The notes under the pieces were generated by a model that did no database searches, was not told where the DNA came from, and worked only from the letters and a program-made list of their open reading frames with translations. Source: an uncultured Eubacteriales bacterium (GTDB taxonomy: Bacteria; Bacillota; Clostridia; Christensenellales; Aristaeellaceae). Taken from it: a DNA stretch of 36,441 bases. This document shows positions 1 through 6,596 of the stretch, in pieces. A program made the position numbers and the translations under genes. The stretch spans positions 1 through 36,441 of the forward strand of contig CACYGY010000045.1 in assembly GCA_902774025.1 (NCBI GenBank). Direction: 5' to 3'. Within the stretch, counting starts at the first letter, position 1. The number at the start of each line of letters is the position of its first letter.

Positions 1-1
1 G

Positions 2-79
2 CGTACAGATGATGCGTTCCGGGCTGCAGCGGATAAGGAATACCGCGAAAGGCTTTACAAGGAGTTTCAATTGGCATAA
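2..79 (+). pseudogene. 3' tail of an Rpn-family-like gene, cut by the window start
   Basis: Frame 2 is open from the window edge and ends in TAA at 77-79, encoding a tail that begins RTDDAFRAAADKEYR. The same tail recurs almost exactly at 276-353, at the end of the next frame. It is therefore either the end of an upstream paralogue or half of a 3'-end duplication. The upstream part lies outside the window, so it cannot be decided whether that gene is intact. Assignment to the Rpn group rests on the second copy and on its charged repeats. Confidence 0.5.
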
Positions 80-101
80 GAAAAAGGGCTGTCACATTCA
101 G

Positions 102-353
102 ATGCCTGAAGAGATGAAGGAGAATGTGGGGAACGTGTGTAATTACAGCGATGCTATTCTGAGAATCGGTGAAGAAAAAGGAAGAGCCGAAGGAATAGCC
201 GAGGGAATAGCCGAAGGAATAGCCGAAGGCGAAAGCTTGCTGGCTGCACTGTTCATTAAATTAAAGGAACTCGGGCGTACAGACGATGCGTTCCGGGCTG
301 CAGCGGATAAGGAATATCGCATAAAGCTTTACAGAGAGTTTCAATTGGCATAA
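102..353 (+). pseudogene. C-terminal fragment of an Rpn (PD-(D/E)XK) family protein
   Basis: About 83 residues from the ATG at 102. The fragment has a short acidic start (MPEEMKENVGNVCNYSDAIL), then four EGIA-type repeats encoded by a 12-bp DNA repeat at about 187-234, then a helical tail ending EFQLA. Rpn-family proteins typically end with such repeats of acidic residues, glycine and charged residues followed by a helical tail. The N-terminal nuclease core, with its D and ExQ residues, is missing here. There is no convincing ribosome binding site at 102, and the reading frame runs back through the duplicated upstream tail. It is most likely a relic produced by recombination between Rpn copies. 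A free-standing small protein cannot be excluded. Confidence 0.5.
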
Positions 354-550
354 ATAAAAAGCACCGCACAACGTAATGCTGTTCAAAGAATTGAATCGCA
401 GAGACAGTGCGGATGCGAATGCGTTTGATAAGGCTCGAATTTTGAATGGGATTCAGATTGAGCTTCAGGGCAGACTGATTGAGACCGGATTCCGTTGAGA
501 ATACTACGATTGCGGATCTCTGGGGCAGGGATCTGTGAATCAAAGGACCC

Positions 551-573
551 GGATTCGAATCCTGTCGGGCTCA
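551..573 (+). other. tRNA-like 3' end (T-arm and acceptor-like), no full tRNA
   Basis: The segment reads CGGATTCGAATCCT followed by GTCGGGCTCA, which resembles the T-arm and acceptor 3' strand of a bacterial tRNA, and a terminator follows directly. No matching 5' acceptor (GAGCCCG) or D-arm is found about 70-80 bases upstream, and the T-arm has an extra or mismatched base. It may be a decayed tRNA or the 3' tRNA piece left at an integration site. Chance similarity is possible. Confidence 0.35.
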
Positions 574-616
574 TCCCCGGGAAACTTGTAAAATAAAGCT
601 TCCCGGGGATTTTTAT
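573..616 (+). terminator. Rho-independent terminator
   Basis: An 11-bp perfect stem (573-583 ATCCCCGGGAA with 600-610 TTCCCGGGGAT) encloses a 16-nt A-rich loop and is followed by TTTTATT. It faces the plus strand and closes the tRNA-like and Rpn-remnant segment. Confidence 0.8.
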
Positions 617-1105
617 TGTCAGAAGGCAGGAGAGAAATCGTGTTCAAAAGTGCCTGAAATATCCATAACATTCTTAAAACAGTGGCCAAACGGTGGTCAA
701 CTCCAACGATGGGCTGAACACCACCAGGAGTCTGCCGTCAATCGCCGGGCATGCAACCTTTTCAGCGGCGTCCGCGACAGAAGCGGACGGTTTATCCTTT
801 CAGGATTCAGCGCCGGCAAAGTGAATCGAACCTTTCCCGTGTCAGAGCGGGGCTGAACACATCACAGGCTGTGATGTGTTTTCCGGCATCAGGCGCTGAG
901 CGGGAGACGCGGGCCGGGATCCATGGAGGAATGTTCTGATCGTTTCCGCGCTATGCGGTTCATGGAGATCAACGGTTTGCCTCATCTTTTCCGGCGGAGA
1001 GTGAGACGTTTCCCGTTCTTCAGATCTGTCTGTTGAAATCCGCGCCATTACGGACGTGGCATTCTGCTGTGGTTCGGCAGTAGACTTTACGCCAGCGCGT
1101 CCGGA
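617..1105. other. Gene-free interval with one hairpin
   Basis: No frame here has both a good ribosome binding site and recognisable protein character; short frames of 60-70 codons look like chance openings. The only clear structure is a perfect 11-bp inverted repeat at 856-880 (AACACATCACA, loop GGC, TGTGATGTGTT) with only a short T-stretch after it, possibly a weak plus-strand terminator. No terminator for the minus-strand cassette ending at 1106 was recognised. Confidence 0.5.
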
Positions 1106-1591
1106 TTATCCCGGCAGAATCAGAACCGGAATCCTGCACAGGCGTGCACAGCGGATCAGATCCCTTGTTTCTCCGGCCTGTCCGTTATAGACCGCAATGG
1201 CCCTGGCGCTGTGGGTGACCATCCACTGGACTCGTTTCCGGAAAGCCTCTGCGGAGCAGACGGGCTCCATGACCCGGACATATTCCGCCTGACTCAGAAG
1301 AGTGCGGTAACGCCGGCTCCAGGCATCCTCCCATGCCTCGTCAAAACCGGGGCAGGGGACAGCTGCAATGAGATGCAGGGATGGATTGTCCCGCTTCAGT
1401 CTCAGTACAATCTCCGCTGCCCATATGCCGACACCACGGTCCAGGCCCGAGACAAAGGAAAGGGTGCCCTCGGATATGGAACGGAGAATGCTGTTTTCCA
1501 GGTCCACCTTGACGTCATCCTCCGGTCTTTTCAGCATCTGCGGAACCTGCCCGATCAGGCAGCACCGGGTAAGCCGCAATTCGTCCTTCAC
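1106..1591 (-). CDS. SLOG / YpsA-like (DUF1273-type) nucleotide-binding-fold protein
   Basis: 161 residues. The start is GTG at 1591, which overlaps the stop of the upstream gene as GTGA, so translation is probably coupled. The N-terminal strand CCLIGQVP matches the usual position of the CCFTGHRP-like motif of this family. SGLDRGVGIWAAEIVL corresponds to the family's SGxxxGxDxWAAExxL segment, and AIAVYNGQAGETRDLI to its second strand-helix unit. This is a Rossmann-like SLOG fold, a superfamily thought to bind nucleotides or nucleotide-derived ligands; the ligand is unknown. It is the last gene of a repressor / Y-polymerase / YolD-like operon, which suggests a damage-response context. The exact biochemical role is open. 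Confidence 0.75.
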   Translation of the reverse strand: MKDELRLTRCCLIGQVPQMLKRPEDDVKVDLENSILRSISEGTLSFVSGLDRGVGIWAAEIVLRLKRDNPSLHLIAAVPCPGFDEAWEDAWSRRYRTLLSQAEYVRVMEPVCSAEAFRKRVQWMVTHSARAIAVYNGQAGETRDLIRCARLCRIPVLILPG

Positions 1592-2115
1592 AGAATATCC
1601 GTCTCCCGCTCATCCCCGAAGAGGCCCTCTGCCTCAAGGGAAAGAATTTCCTCAAAGGGAATCACCGTCCCGTCCACCACAAGGCATTTCCCGGAAATCC
1701 CGTCCACCCGCGTGCATATGCCCCGGATGGATATGCACTGCCCCCGGTATCCGAAGGCGGCGTGATCCGGATCTGCGCAGGGGACAAAGCGGGTGACTGT
1801 GACGGGGATACGGTTTTCCCGTGTCAGCCTGCCGTTCCGCGTCAGAGCGTGCAGAATGCCGAGACGGCGGCCGATCTCCTCCTGATCCGCCTCGCTCAGC
1901 TCAGGCTTCGGCATATACAGGACGTCCTTGGCGGCCACGGCCTCGCTGAACCCCTTCAGGGCATCGAAAGGACTGAAGATCTTTGCGCGTCTGCCGCTGT
2001 CCATGGCGGGATGCCGGACGAGGAAGGGATCCTGCGCCCGGTGCTGCGGCTTCCCCCTGAGAAACACATTCAGGTACCTGAAGTCAGACGGGATTTCCAT
2101 CGCCCCCAGAATCAT
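1588..2115 (-). CDS. YolD-like protein, probable partner of the Y-family polymerase
   Basis: 175 residues. ATG at 2115 follows a strong AAAGGAGGAGG site. The segment RAKIFSPFDALKGFSEAVAAK matches the R-A-x-x-F-x-P-F-x-A-L-x-G motif common in YolD-like proteins encoded beside UmuC-type polymerases in Firmicutes. It is followed by an acidic helical stretch (ELSEADQEEIGRRL) and a beta-rich C-terminal half of Sm-like or YolD-like appearance (IPFEEILSL near the end). It starts 23 bases after the polymerase stop and overlaps the next gene by 4 bases. YolD proteins are usually assumed to assist translesion synthesis, but direct function is poorly established. The family call rests on this motif plus context. 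Confidence 0.7.
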   Translation of the reverse strand: MILGAMEIPSDFRYLNVFLRGKPQHRAQDPFLVRHPAMDSGRRAKIFSPFDALKGFSEAVAAKDVLYMPKPELSEADQEEIGRRLGILHALTRNGRLTRENRIPVTVTRFVPCADPDHAAFGYRGQCISIRGICTRVDGISGKCLVVDGTVIPFEEILSLEAEGLFGDERETDIL

Positions 2116-2138
2116 TCTGCCTCCTCCTTTACCGGTAC

Positions 2139-3536
2139 TCAGGCCCGGTGCCCGCCGATCTGGCGGTTCCGCTCCAGCGCGGTGGCACCCTCCAGCAGGT
2201 TGATGCCCTTGAAAACAGCGTTGGCGCCGTATGTCTTCCGCACCTCCGCCATGGCCCCCTGAATGCGCTTCTCCCGGTCCTGCCTGTCATAGTCCGTGAA
2301 CATGTCCGCCTGGAATCCCGATGTGTCCGGAGCGGTCTCACTGGCGCAGACCCCCAGACGGCGGTACAGGAGCCGGTGATCCGTTTTCGCGTCAAAGGCA
2401 GGGAGAATGGCCTCCCGTACGGCGGTGAGGCTGCTGGTGGCACCCCCCGTCCGCACGGTCCCGCCGCTGTGGCAGGGGTGCAGACGGCCGTAGTAATCCA
2501 GGGATACGGGCCCGCTGTAGCCGGGACAGACATCCAGAGAGGCGGGGTCATAGGCCACCCACCAGCTGTAAACCCGGCAGATGACGCCCCGGGCGAACAT
2601 GTCGGAGCACAGCACTTCTATCATTTCCGTGAGAGCCAGGCGTGCCTCCTCATACCGGTAGGGGCGGGGAAGAACCTGACCGTTGGAAAGACTGCTGCCG
2701 GCGGGACGGTAGGCCTTGATGTCCCGCATGGTGACGGGCTCAATCCCCCAGGCGTGATCCACCAGAATCTCCCCGTCAATGCCGAAGGTCCGGTAGAACC
2801 ATTCCTCATCGTACTGGGTTTTCGCGGCGATATCCCCCATGGTGAAAAGGTACGCCCGGTTCAGCCGTGCCGCCTTTCCGGAACCGATCTGCCAGAAATC
2901 TGTCAGGGGCCGGTGATCCCAGAGCAGGAACTTGTAGCTGTCCTCATTGAGCTCCGCGATGCGGACCCCGTCCCGGTCCGGCTCTTTTTTCTTGGCCACA
3001 ATGTCCATGGCGACTTTGGCCAGGTACAGATTGGTCCCGATGCCGCAGGTGGCGGTGATCCCCGTTTCGGACAGCACATCCCGGATGATGGTCATGACCA
3101 TCAGGCGGGCGGGATGCGTGTGCTGCCGCTCCGCCTCTTCCCGGTAGAAATGCAGATAGGGCGTGCAGTCGATAAAGGACTCGTCAATGCTGTAGACGTG
3201 AATGTCCTCCGGGGCGACATAGCGCAGACAGACGGCATAGATCCGGGAGGAGACTTTTTCATACTCTGCCATGCGCGGAACAGCCACGAGATAGGACACC
3301 TTTCTGCCGCTTTTCGCCTCGTGGCGGCGGATGGCCTGCCTGGCCTCAAAAAGCCTGGGCCGCCCGGGCACGCCGATGGCCTTCAGGGCAGGGGAGACAG
3401 CCAGACAGATGGTCTGCTCGGAACGGCTTTCGTCCGCCACCAGCAGCATGGCCTTCAGGGGGTCCAGATTTCTGTACACGCATTCCACGGAGGCATAGAA
3501 GGATTTCATATCAATGGCGGCATAAACCCGGTCCAT
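2139..3536 (-). CDS. Y-family (UmuC-like) translesion DNA polymerase
   Basis: 465 residues. ATG at 3536 is preceded by AAAGGAG. Palm residues are visible: D9 in AAIDMKSFYASVE, and D118/E119 in VYSIDESFID, which co-ordinate the catalytic metals in this family. The little-finger and thumb part starts with GIGTNLYLAKVAMDIVAKK. The length and the LFEARQ segment fit the UmuC-type branch found in Firmicutes rather than short DinB. It copies damaged DNA with low fidelity. The gene lies 39 bases downstream of a self-cleaving S24 repressor and 23 bases upstream of a YolD-like gene, an arrangement expected for damage-inducible mutagenesis. No C-terminal beta-clamp motif was assigned. Confidence 0.93.
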   Translation of the reverse strand: MDRVYAAIDMKSFYASVECVYRNLDPLKAMLLVADESRSEQTICLAVSPALKAIGVPGRPRLFEARQAIRRHEAKSGRKVSYLVAVPRMAEYEKVSSRIYAVCLRYVAPEDIHVYSIDESFIDCTPYLHFYREEAERQHTHPARLMVMTIIRDVLSETGITATCGIGTNLYLAKVAMDIVAKKKEPDRDGVRIAELNEDSYKFLLWDHRPLTDFWQIGSGKAARLNRAYLFTMGDIAAKTQYDEEWFYRTFGIDGEILVDHAWGIEPVTMRDIKAYRPAGSSLSNGQVLPRPYRYEEARLALTEMIEVLCSDMFARGVICRVYSWWVAYDPASLDVCPGYSGPVSLDYYGRLHPCHSGGTVRTGGATSSLTAVREAILPAFDAKTDHRLLYRRLGVCASETAPDTSGFQADMFTDYDRQDREKRIQGAMAEVRKTYGANAVFKGINLLEGATALERNRQIGGHRA

Positions 3537-3575
3537 ACAGAACTCCTTTGCGAAGCGCCCGTGGGAAACAGGGTG

Positions 3576-4421
3576 TTACCCTGCGTTTTCCTCAAAGGCG
3601 GCTTCGACTTTTTCCAGAAGCGCGCCGGCGGCAAGGTCGCCCTCCTCCACCCTGCCGGCGACGCGGCCGCAGCAGCGCACGTCGGACCCCTCGGGAACGC
3701 GGATGGTCTGGAAACGCCTGTTGTGGGAAACGAGACCTTCCGCCCGGTATTCCTTGATGAAGGATTCACCGTTGAGAATGAAGATGCCGACCTGCCCCGG
3801 CAGGACTTCCTGACGGGTGCTGACATACACAAGGCTTCCGTTGGGATAAGTGGGCTCCATGCTGGTGCCGTTGACGCGAATGATGGCGTCCGCGCCCCCC
3901 GGAATCCTGCTTTTCAGGCTGTACACAATCCTGGAGCCGGCATCCTCCGCCATGGGCGCGCCGACACCGGCCGCCGCCGCCTCCTCATAGAGACGGAGCT
4001 CCCGGTAGAGACCGCGGAGCCGCTCCTTTTCGCGGGAATCCTGCTGGAAACAGAGCCGGTCCATGATCTGACTCACCGTGCGGCGGTTGAACCTGTCCAG
4101 ACGGTGGTACATGTCAAGAATCCCCCGGTCCTCAGCGGAAAGGCCGGCCTCGACGGGCAGTCCCAGAAGCTCCGTGACGGGAATCCGCAGTGCCTCGCAC
4201 AGACGGGGGAGGGTGTCCACATCCGGACGGGTCAGCCCATGCTCCCAGTTGCCCACGGCGGTCTTGGAAAATCCCAGACAGGCGGCCAGGGAAGCCTGGT
4301 CCATTCCGGCCGCGGTGCGGTATTTCCGGATGACCTGTCCCAGATGGGTGCGGCGCTCCCTGTCCGCCACGGGACGTCCGGCGGGGGAGACGGATGACTG
4401 CTCGGTCTGCTGATCACGCAT
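3576..4421 (-). CDS. XRE-S24 self-cleaving repressor (LexA/CI-like)
   Basis: 281 residues from ATG 4421; a GTG at 4430 is also in frame, but the GAGGTGAG ribosome site at about 4426-4433 is better placed for 4421. Residues about 25-85 form an XRE helix-turn-helix (LAACLGFSKTAVGNWEHGLT). A linker follows, and the C-terminal half is an S24 peptidase domain. It has nucleophile Ser187 in NGTSMEPTYPNG, general base Lys223 in GESFIKEY, and a plausible Ala151-Gly152 cleavage site in AAAAGVGAP. Such proteins block transcription until RecA filaments trigger autocleavage. It is first in the operon with the Y-family polymerase and probably regulates its own promoter. Binding-site sequence and RecA dependence are inference. 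Confidence 0.9.
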   Translation of the reverse strand: MRDQQTEQSSVSPAGRPVADRERRTHLGQVIRKYRTAAGMDQASLAACLGFSKTAVGNWEHGLTRPDVDTLPRLCEALRIPVTELLGLPVEAGLSAEDRGILDMYHRLDRFNRRTVSQIMDRLCFQQDSREKERLRGLYRELRLYEEAAAAGVGAPMAEDAGSRIVYSLKSRIPGGADAIIRVNGTSMEPTYPNGSLVYVSTRQEVLPGQVGIFILNGESFIKEYRAEGLVSHNRRFQTIRVPEGSDVRCCGRVAGRVEEGDLAAGALLEKVEAAFEENAG

Positions 4422-4471
4422 GACACTCACCTCAGGGTCTGTTTCTCAGGAATAGAAAGGGGAACGTCTGC

Positions 4472-4500
4472 ATTGTAGCACACGGATAATTTCCTGTAAA
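4472..4500 (-). promoter_or_regulatory. Sigma-A promoter of the repressor/polymerase operon
   Basis: On the minus strand, TTTACA (4495-4500) is separated by exactly 17 bases from TACAAT (4472-4477), about 45 bases before the start codon. The spacer contains the imperfect dyad GGAAATTATCC, a candidate operator for the S24 repressor. No canonical Firmicute LexA box (CGAAC-N4-GTTCG) was seen. Confidence 0.75.
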
Positions 4501-4544
4501 CACCAATAAGACGCAAAACGGAAAACTAAACATGGACATGCCCT

Positions 4545-4582
4545 GAAAAAGAAGACCCGTGCGGGGCATATCCCGCACGGGG
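4545..4582 (-). terminator. Terminator of the subtilase gene
   Basis: A 10-bp stem CCCGTGCGGG / CCCGCACGGG (4556-4565 and 4572-4581) is followed on the minus strand by a T-rich tract (TCTTCTTTTTC). It lies just beyond the subtilase stop and separates that gene from the repressor operon. Confidence 0.85.
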
Positions 4583-4589
4583 GACGGGA

Positions 4590-5975
4590 TTACTGTCCGA
4601 TGATTTCAAGGTGACCGAACTGAATCACGTCCGTTTCGGCAGAGGGGCTCACCTGAAGGCGGAACTGGGTGCAGGGGAAGGGCGCGGAGAAAGGGAAGAA
4701 GAAGAGACGGTGATCTTCATCCGGCAGGGAAAAGCCCTCCGGCAGGGACCAGAGTCGGATCCAGTCATCCTCCGCCCTTTCCCGGCCGAAAAGCGTCAGG
4801 CCCGCGCCGTTTCTGCCCGGGTAGCGTCCGTTGTCGTTTCCGGTGGCCAGAAGGAGGCCGGAGGGCAGGAGGGGAGCGTCGGCGGACCATTCCAGGAAAG
4901 CGTCCGCCTCCGTCCGGACGCACCACTTGCGCCCCTTTTCCGGGAGAAAAAGGCTCCCGGCGCCTTCGTCGGGCGTGGCGCCCGGGGTGACGTCCGTGAC
5001 ATGGACCTTGAGGGTGTCCGGAAAGGACAGTGCGGGGGGAATCCCGGCCAGCAGAGTGCTGATCTGCGGCATGCCGTATCCGAAGGCGTTATCCCGCCCC
5101 TCCGGTCCCAGGTCCAGACTGCAGCTCTGCAGCAGCTCGCACAGCTCCGGAACCGTAAGCTCCGGCTGCTTCATTTTCAGACAGGCCGCCGCGGCGGCGA
5201 GGAAGGGCGCGGCGAGGGACGTGCCGTCGTCATAGGTATAGCCGTCCCCTGTGCCCAGGGCCGCCGCGGGGATGAGGGCGCCGGGGGCGCAGAAGCGGAT
5301 GCCGCTGCCGTAATTGGACCGGCTGTGTTTTTCCCCGTCCCTGCGGACGGCGGAGACCGGGACGGCAAGGGGATCTGAGGCCGGGTAGATGTACCGGGTA
5401 TCCGTGTCCTCGTTTCCCGCGGCCGCGACAGTGGGAATCCCGTGCTCAAAGGCGGAACGGATCCCCAGGCGCCAGGGACTGTGGCTTTCATCGGGAACGG
5501 GAGACATGTGCTTTACGGCGATGGACAGGCTGATGACCAGCGCGCCCTTTTCCACGGCGTACAGGAAGGCCTCGAGGATCTTCTCATCCGGGGCGTAGGT
5601 GCCGCCTTCACCGATCTTGAGAATCAGCAGCTGCACATTCTCCGGCAGGGCCTGCGCCAGAACCCCCGCGACTTTGGTGCCGTGCCCGTCCCGGTCCAGA
5701 ATGTCCGAGGGGTCCCCCATGTAGCCGCGGCTGTCCGGTGATATCCGGCCGCGGAAAAGGAGATGATCCGTATCGCAGCCCACGTCCATCACGGCCACCA
5801 GGGCGGGCCTGCTCAGGTCCGCGTCCCCGGAGCGGGCGAGATCCCGGAGAAGGTCCAGGCCCATGACCTGCAGGCCCCAGCTGGGCATGACCGGGGCCTC
5901 CTCTCCGGAGGCAGGGAAGGGGAGAAGCGCTCCCGCGCAGAGTATGACCATGAGGATGCATAGAATTCTTTTCAT
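4590..5975 (-). CDS. Secreted S8 (subtilisin-like) serine protease
   Basis: 461 residues. ATG at 5975 has GGGAGG 7-8 bases upstream. Residues 1-24 are a signal peptide (KR, then a hydrophobic run, then PASGEE). The catalytic triad is complete: D64 in AVMDVGCDTD, H98 in DGHGTKVAGV, S253 in DGTSLAAPF. The oxyanion Asn188 lies in AAAGNED. After the peptidase domain (to about 315), a 130-residue beta-rich C-terminal region has no family I recognise. There is no LPXTG motif or transmembrane anchor, so the enzyme is probably released or held non-covalently. No obvious propeptide lies between signal peptide and catalytic domain; only about 25 residues intervene. The gene appears to be monocistronic with its own terminator. 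Substrate unknown. Confidence 0.92.
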   Translation of the reverse strand: MKRILCILMVILCAGALLPFPASGEEAPVMPSWGLQVMGLDLLRDLARSGDADLSRPALVAVMDVGCDTDHLLFRGRISPDSRGYMGDPSDILDRDGHGTKVAGVLAQALPENVQLLILKIGEGGTYAPDEKILEAFLYAVEKGALVISLSIAVKHMSPVPDESHSPWRLGIRSAFEHGIPTVAAAGNEDTDTRYIYPASDPLAVPVSAVRRDGEKHSRSNYGSGIRFCAPGALIPAAALGTGDGYTYDDGTSLAAPFLAAAAACLKMKQPELTVPELCELLQSCSLDLGPEGRDNAFGYGMPQISTLLAGIPPALSFPDTLKVHVTDVTPGATPDEGAGSLFLPEKGRKWCVRTEADAFLEWSADAPLLPSGLLLATGNDNGRYPGRNGAGLTLFGRERAEDDWIRLWSLPEGFSLPDEDHRLFFFPFSAPFPCTQFRLQVSPSAETDVIQFGHLEIIGQ

Positions 5976-6596
5976 ACGGATGCCTCCCGGAACCGACAGG
6001 ATGTGACGGAGTCTTCGACCCCGAAGGGTGGAATCCTGCCTTCCGGCGGAACGAAGGCCGGGAAGAATCCGGAAGGGGCGGGACGGCGAAAGTCACGGAT
6101 GATGTCTTCCGGGGGCCTGTTTCCCATCCCCGGCAGTGTGTTTTTCCGGCCACATATGCTACAATGGGAACGGATGATGACGAAGGAAAAGCAGTTTCAA
6201 AAACCCGGGCCCGGTGAGGGGTCCGGGAAATACGGGAGAGAACGGAATCTGCAGAAGGCAGCAGGCCTGAACGGTTTCCGGACAGGGATGATGAAGGAAG
6301 CTTGGCCACGGAGGCCCGGCAGCTGAGGATCCGCCCGGGTGCGTGCCATGGGTTCGGGAAAACGGCAGAAGGACGGGAACACGAAAAGAAAAACAGACTG
6401 CCACATCCTGATGGGAACCGGCGTCTGCCCGGGTGACAGAGGACACTGTGAATTCCGGGCATGAGCAGGAAGGAATCCCGGATACGCCCCCATCGGGCCG
6501 GTGATTTCCGGACGGAAGAGGCGGAGCGCACCCGGTCAGTGATATGCGGTTTTCGGAAACGTGAACCGGCGGACAGCATGAGAGGTGGAGGACGAT
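5976..6596. other. Divergent interval between protease and NRPS
   Basis: About 620 bases between two divergent genes. It carries a ribosome site for the protease at its left end, an extended -10 promoter element at 6157-6165 and a ribosome site for the NRPS at its right end. If transcription starts near 6172, the NRPS mRNA has a leader of about 420 nt. I see no terminator hairpin, T-box or known riboswitch motif in it, and no convincing coding frame. Confidence 0.5.
6157..6165 (+). promoter_or_regulatory. Extended -10 promoter, candidate for the NRPS gene
   Basis: TGC-TACAAT is a TGn-extended -10 element. The -35 region 17 bases upstream (TGTGTT) is poor. It lies about 430 bases before the NRPS start, so the assignment to that gene is inferred from orientation and absence of another gene. 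Confidence 0.45.

Noticed and set aside
497..573. Complete tRNA gene
   Set aside because: The 5' acceptor strand, D-arm and a 7-nt anticodon loop with a paired stem could not be found; only the 3' part resembles a tRNA.
2148..4397. 749-codon plus-strand frame opposite the polymerase and repressor genes
   Set aside because: It is the antisense of two well-supported genes. The composition is Gly/Pro/His/Val-rich with no motif, as expected from an antisense frame in GC-rich coding DNA.
4431..4589. Canonical LexA (SOS) box at the repressor promoter
   Set aside because: No CGAAC-N4-GTTCG or close variant. Only a short imperfect dyad in the promoter spacer was found.
6166..6596. T-box or riboswitch ahead of the NRPS gene
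   Set aside because: No T-box consensus, terminator/antiterminator pair or known aptamer core was recognised by eye.
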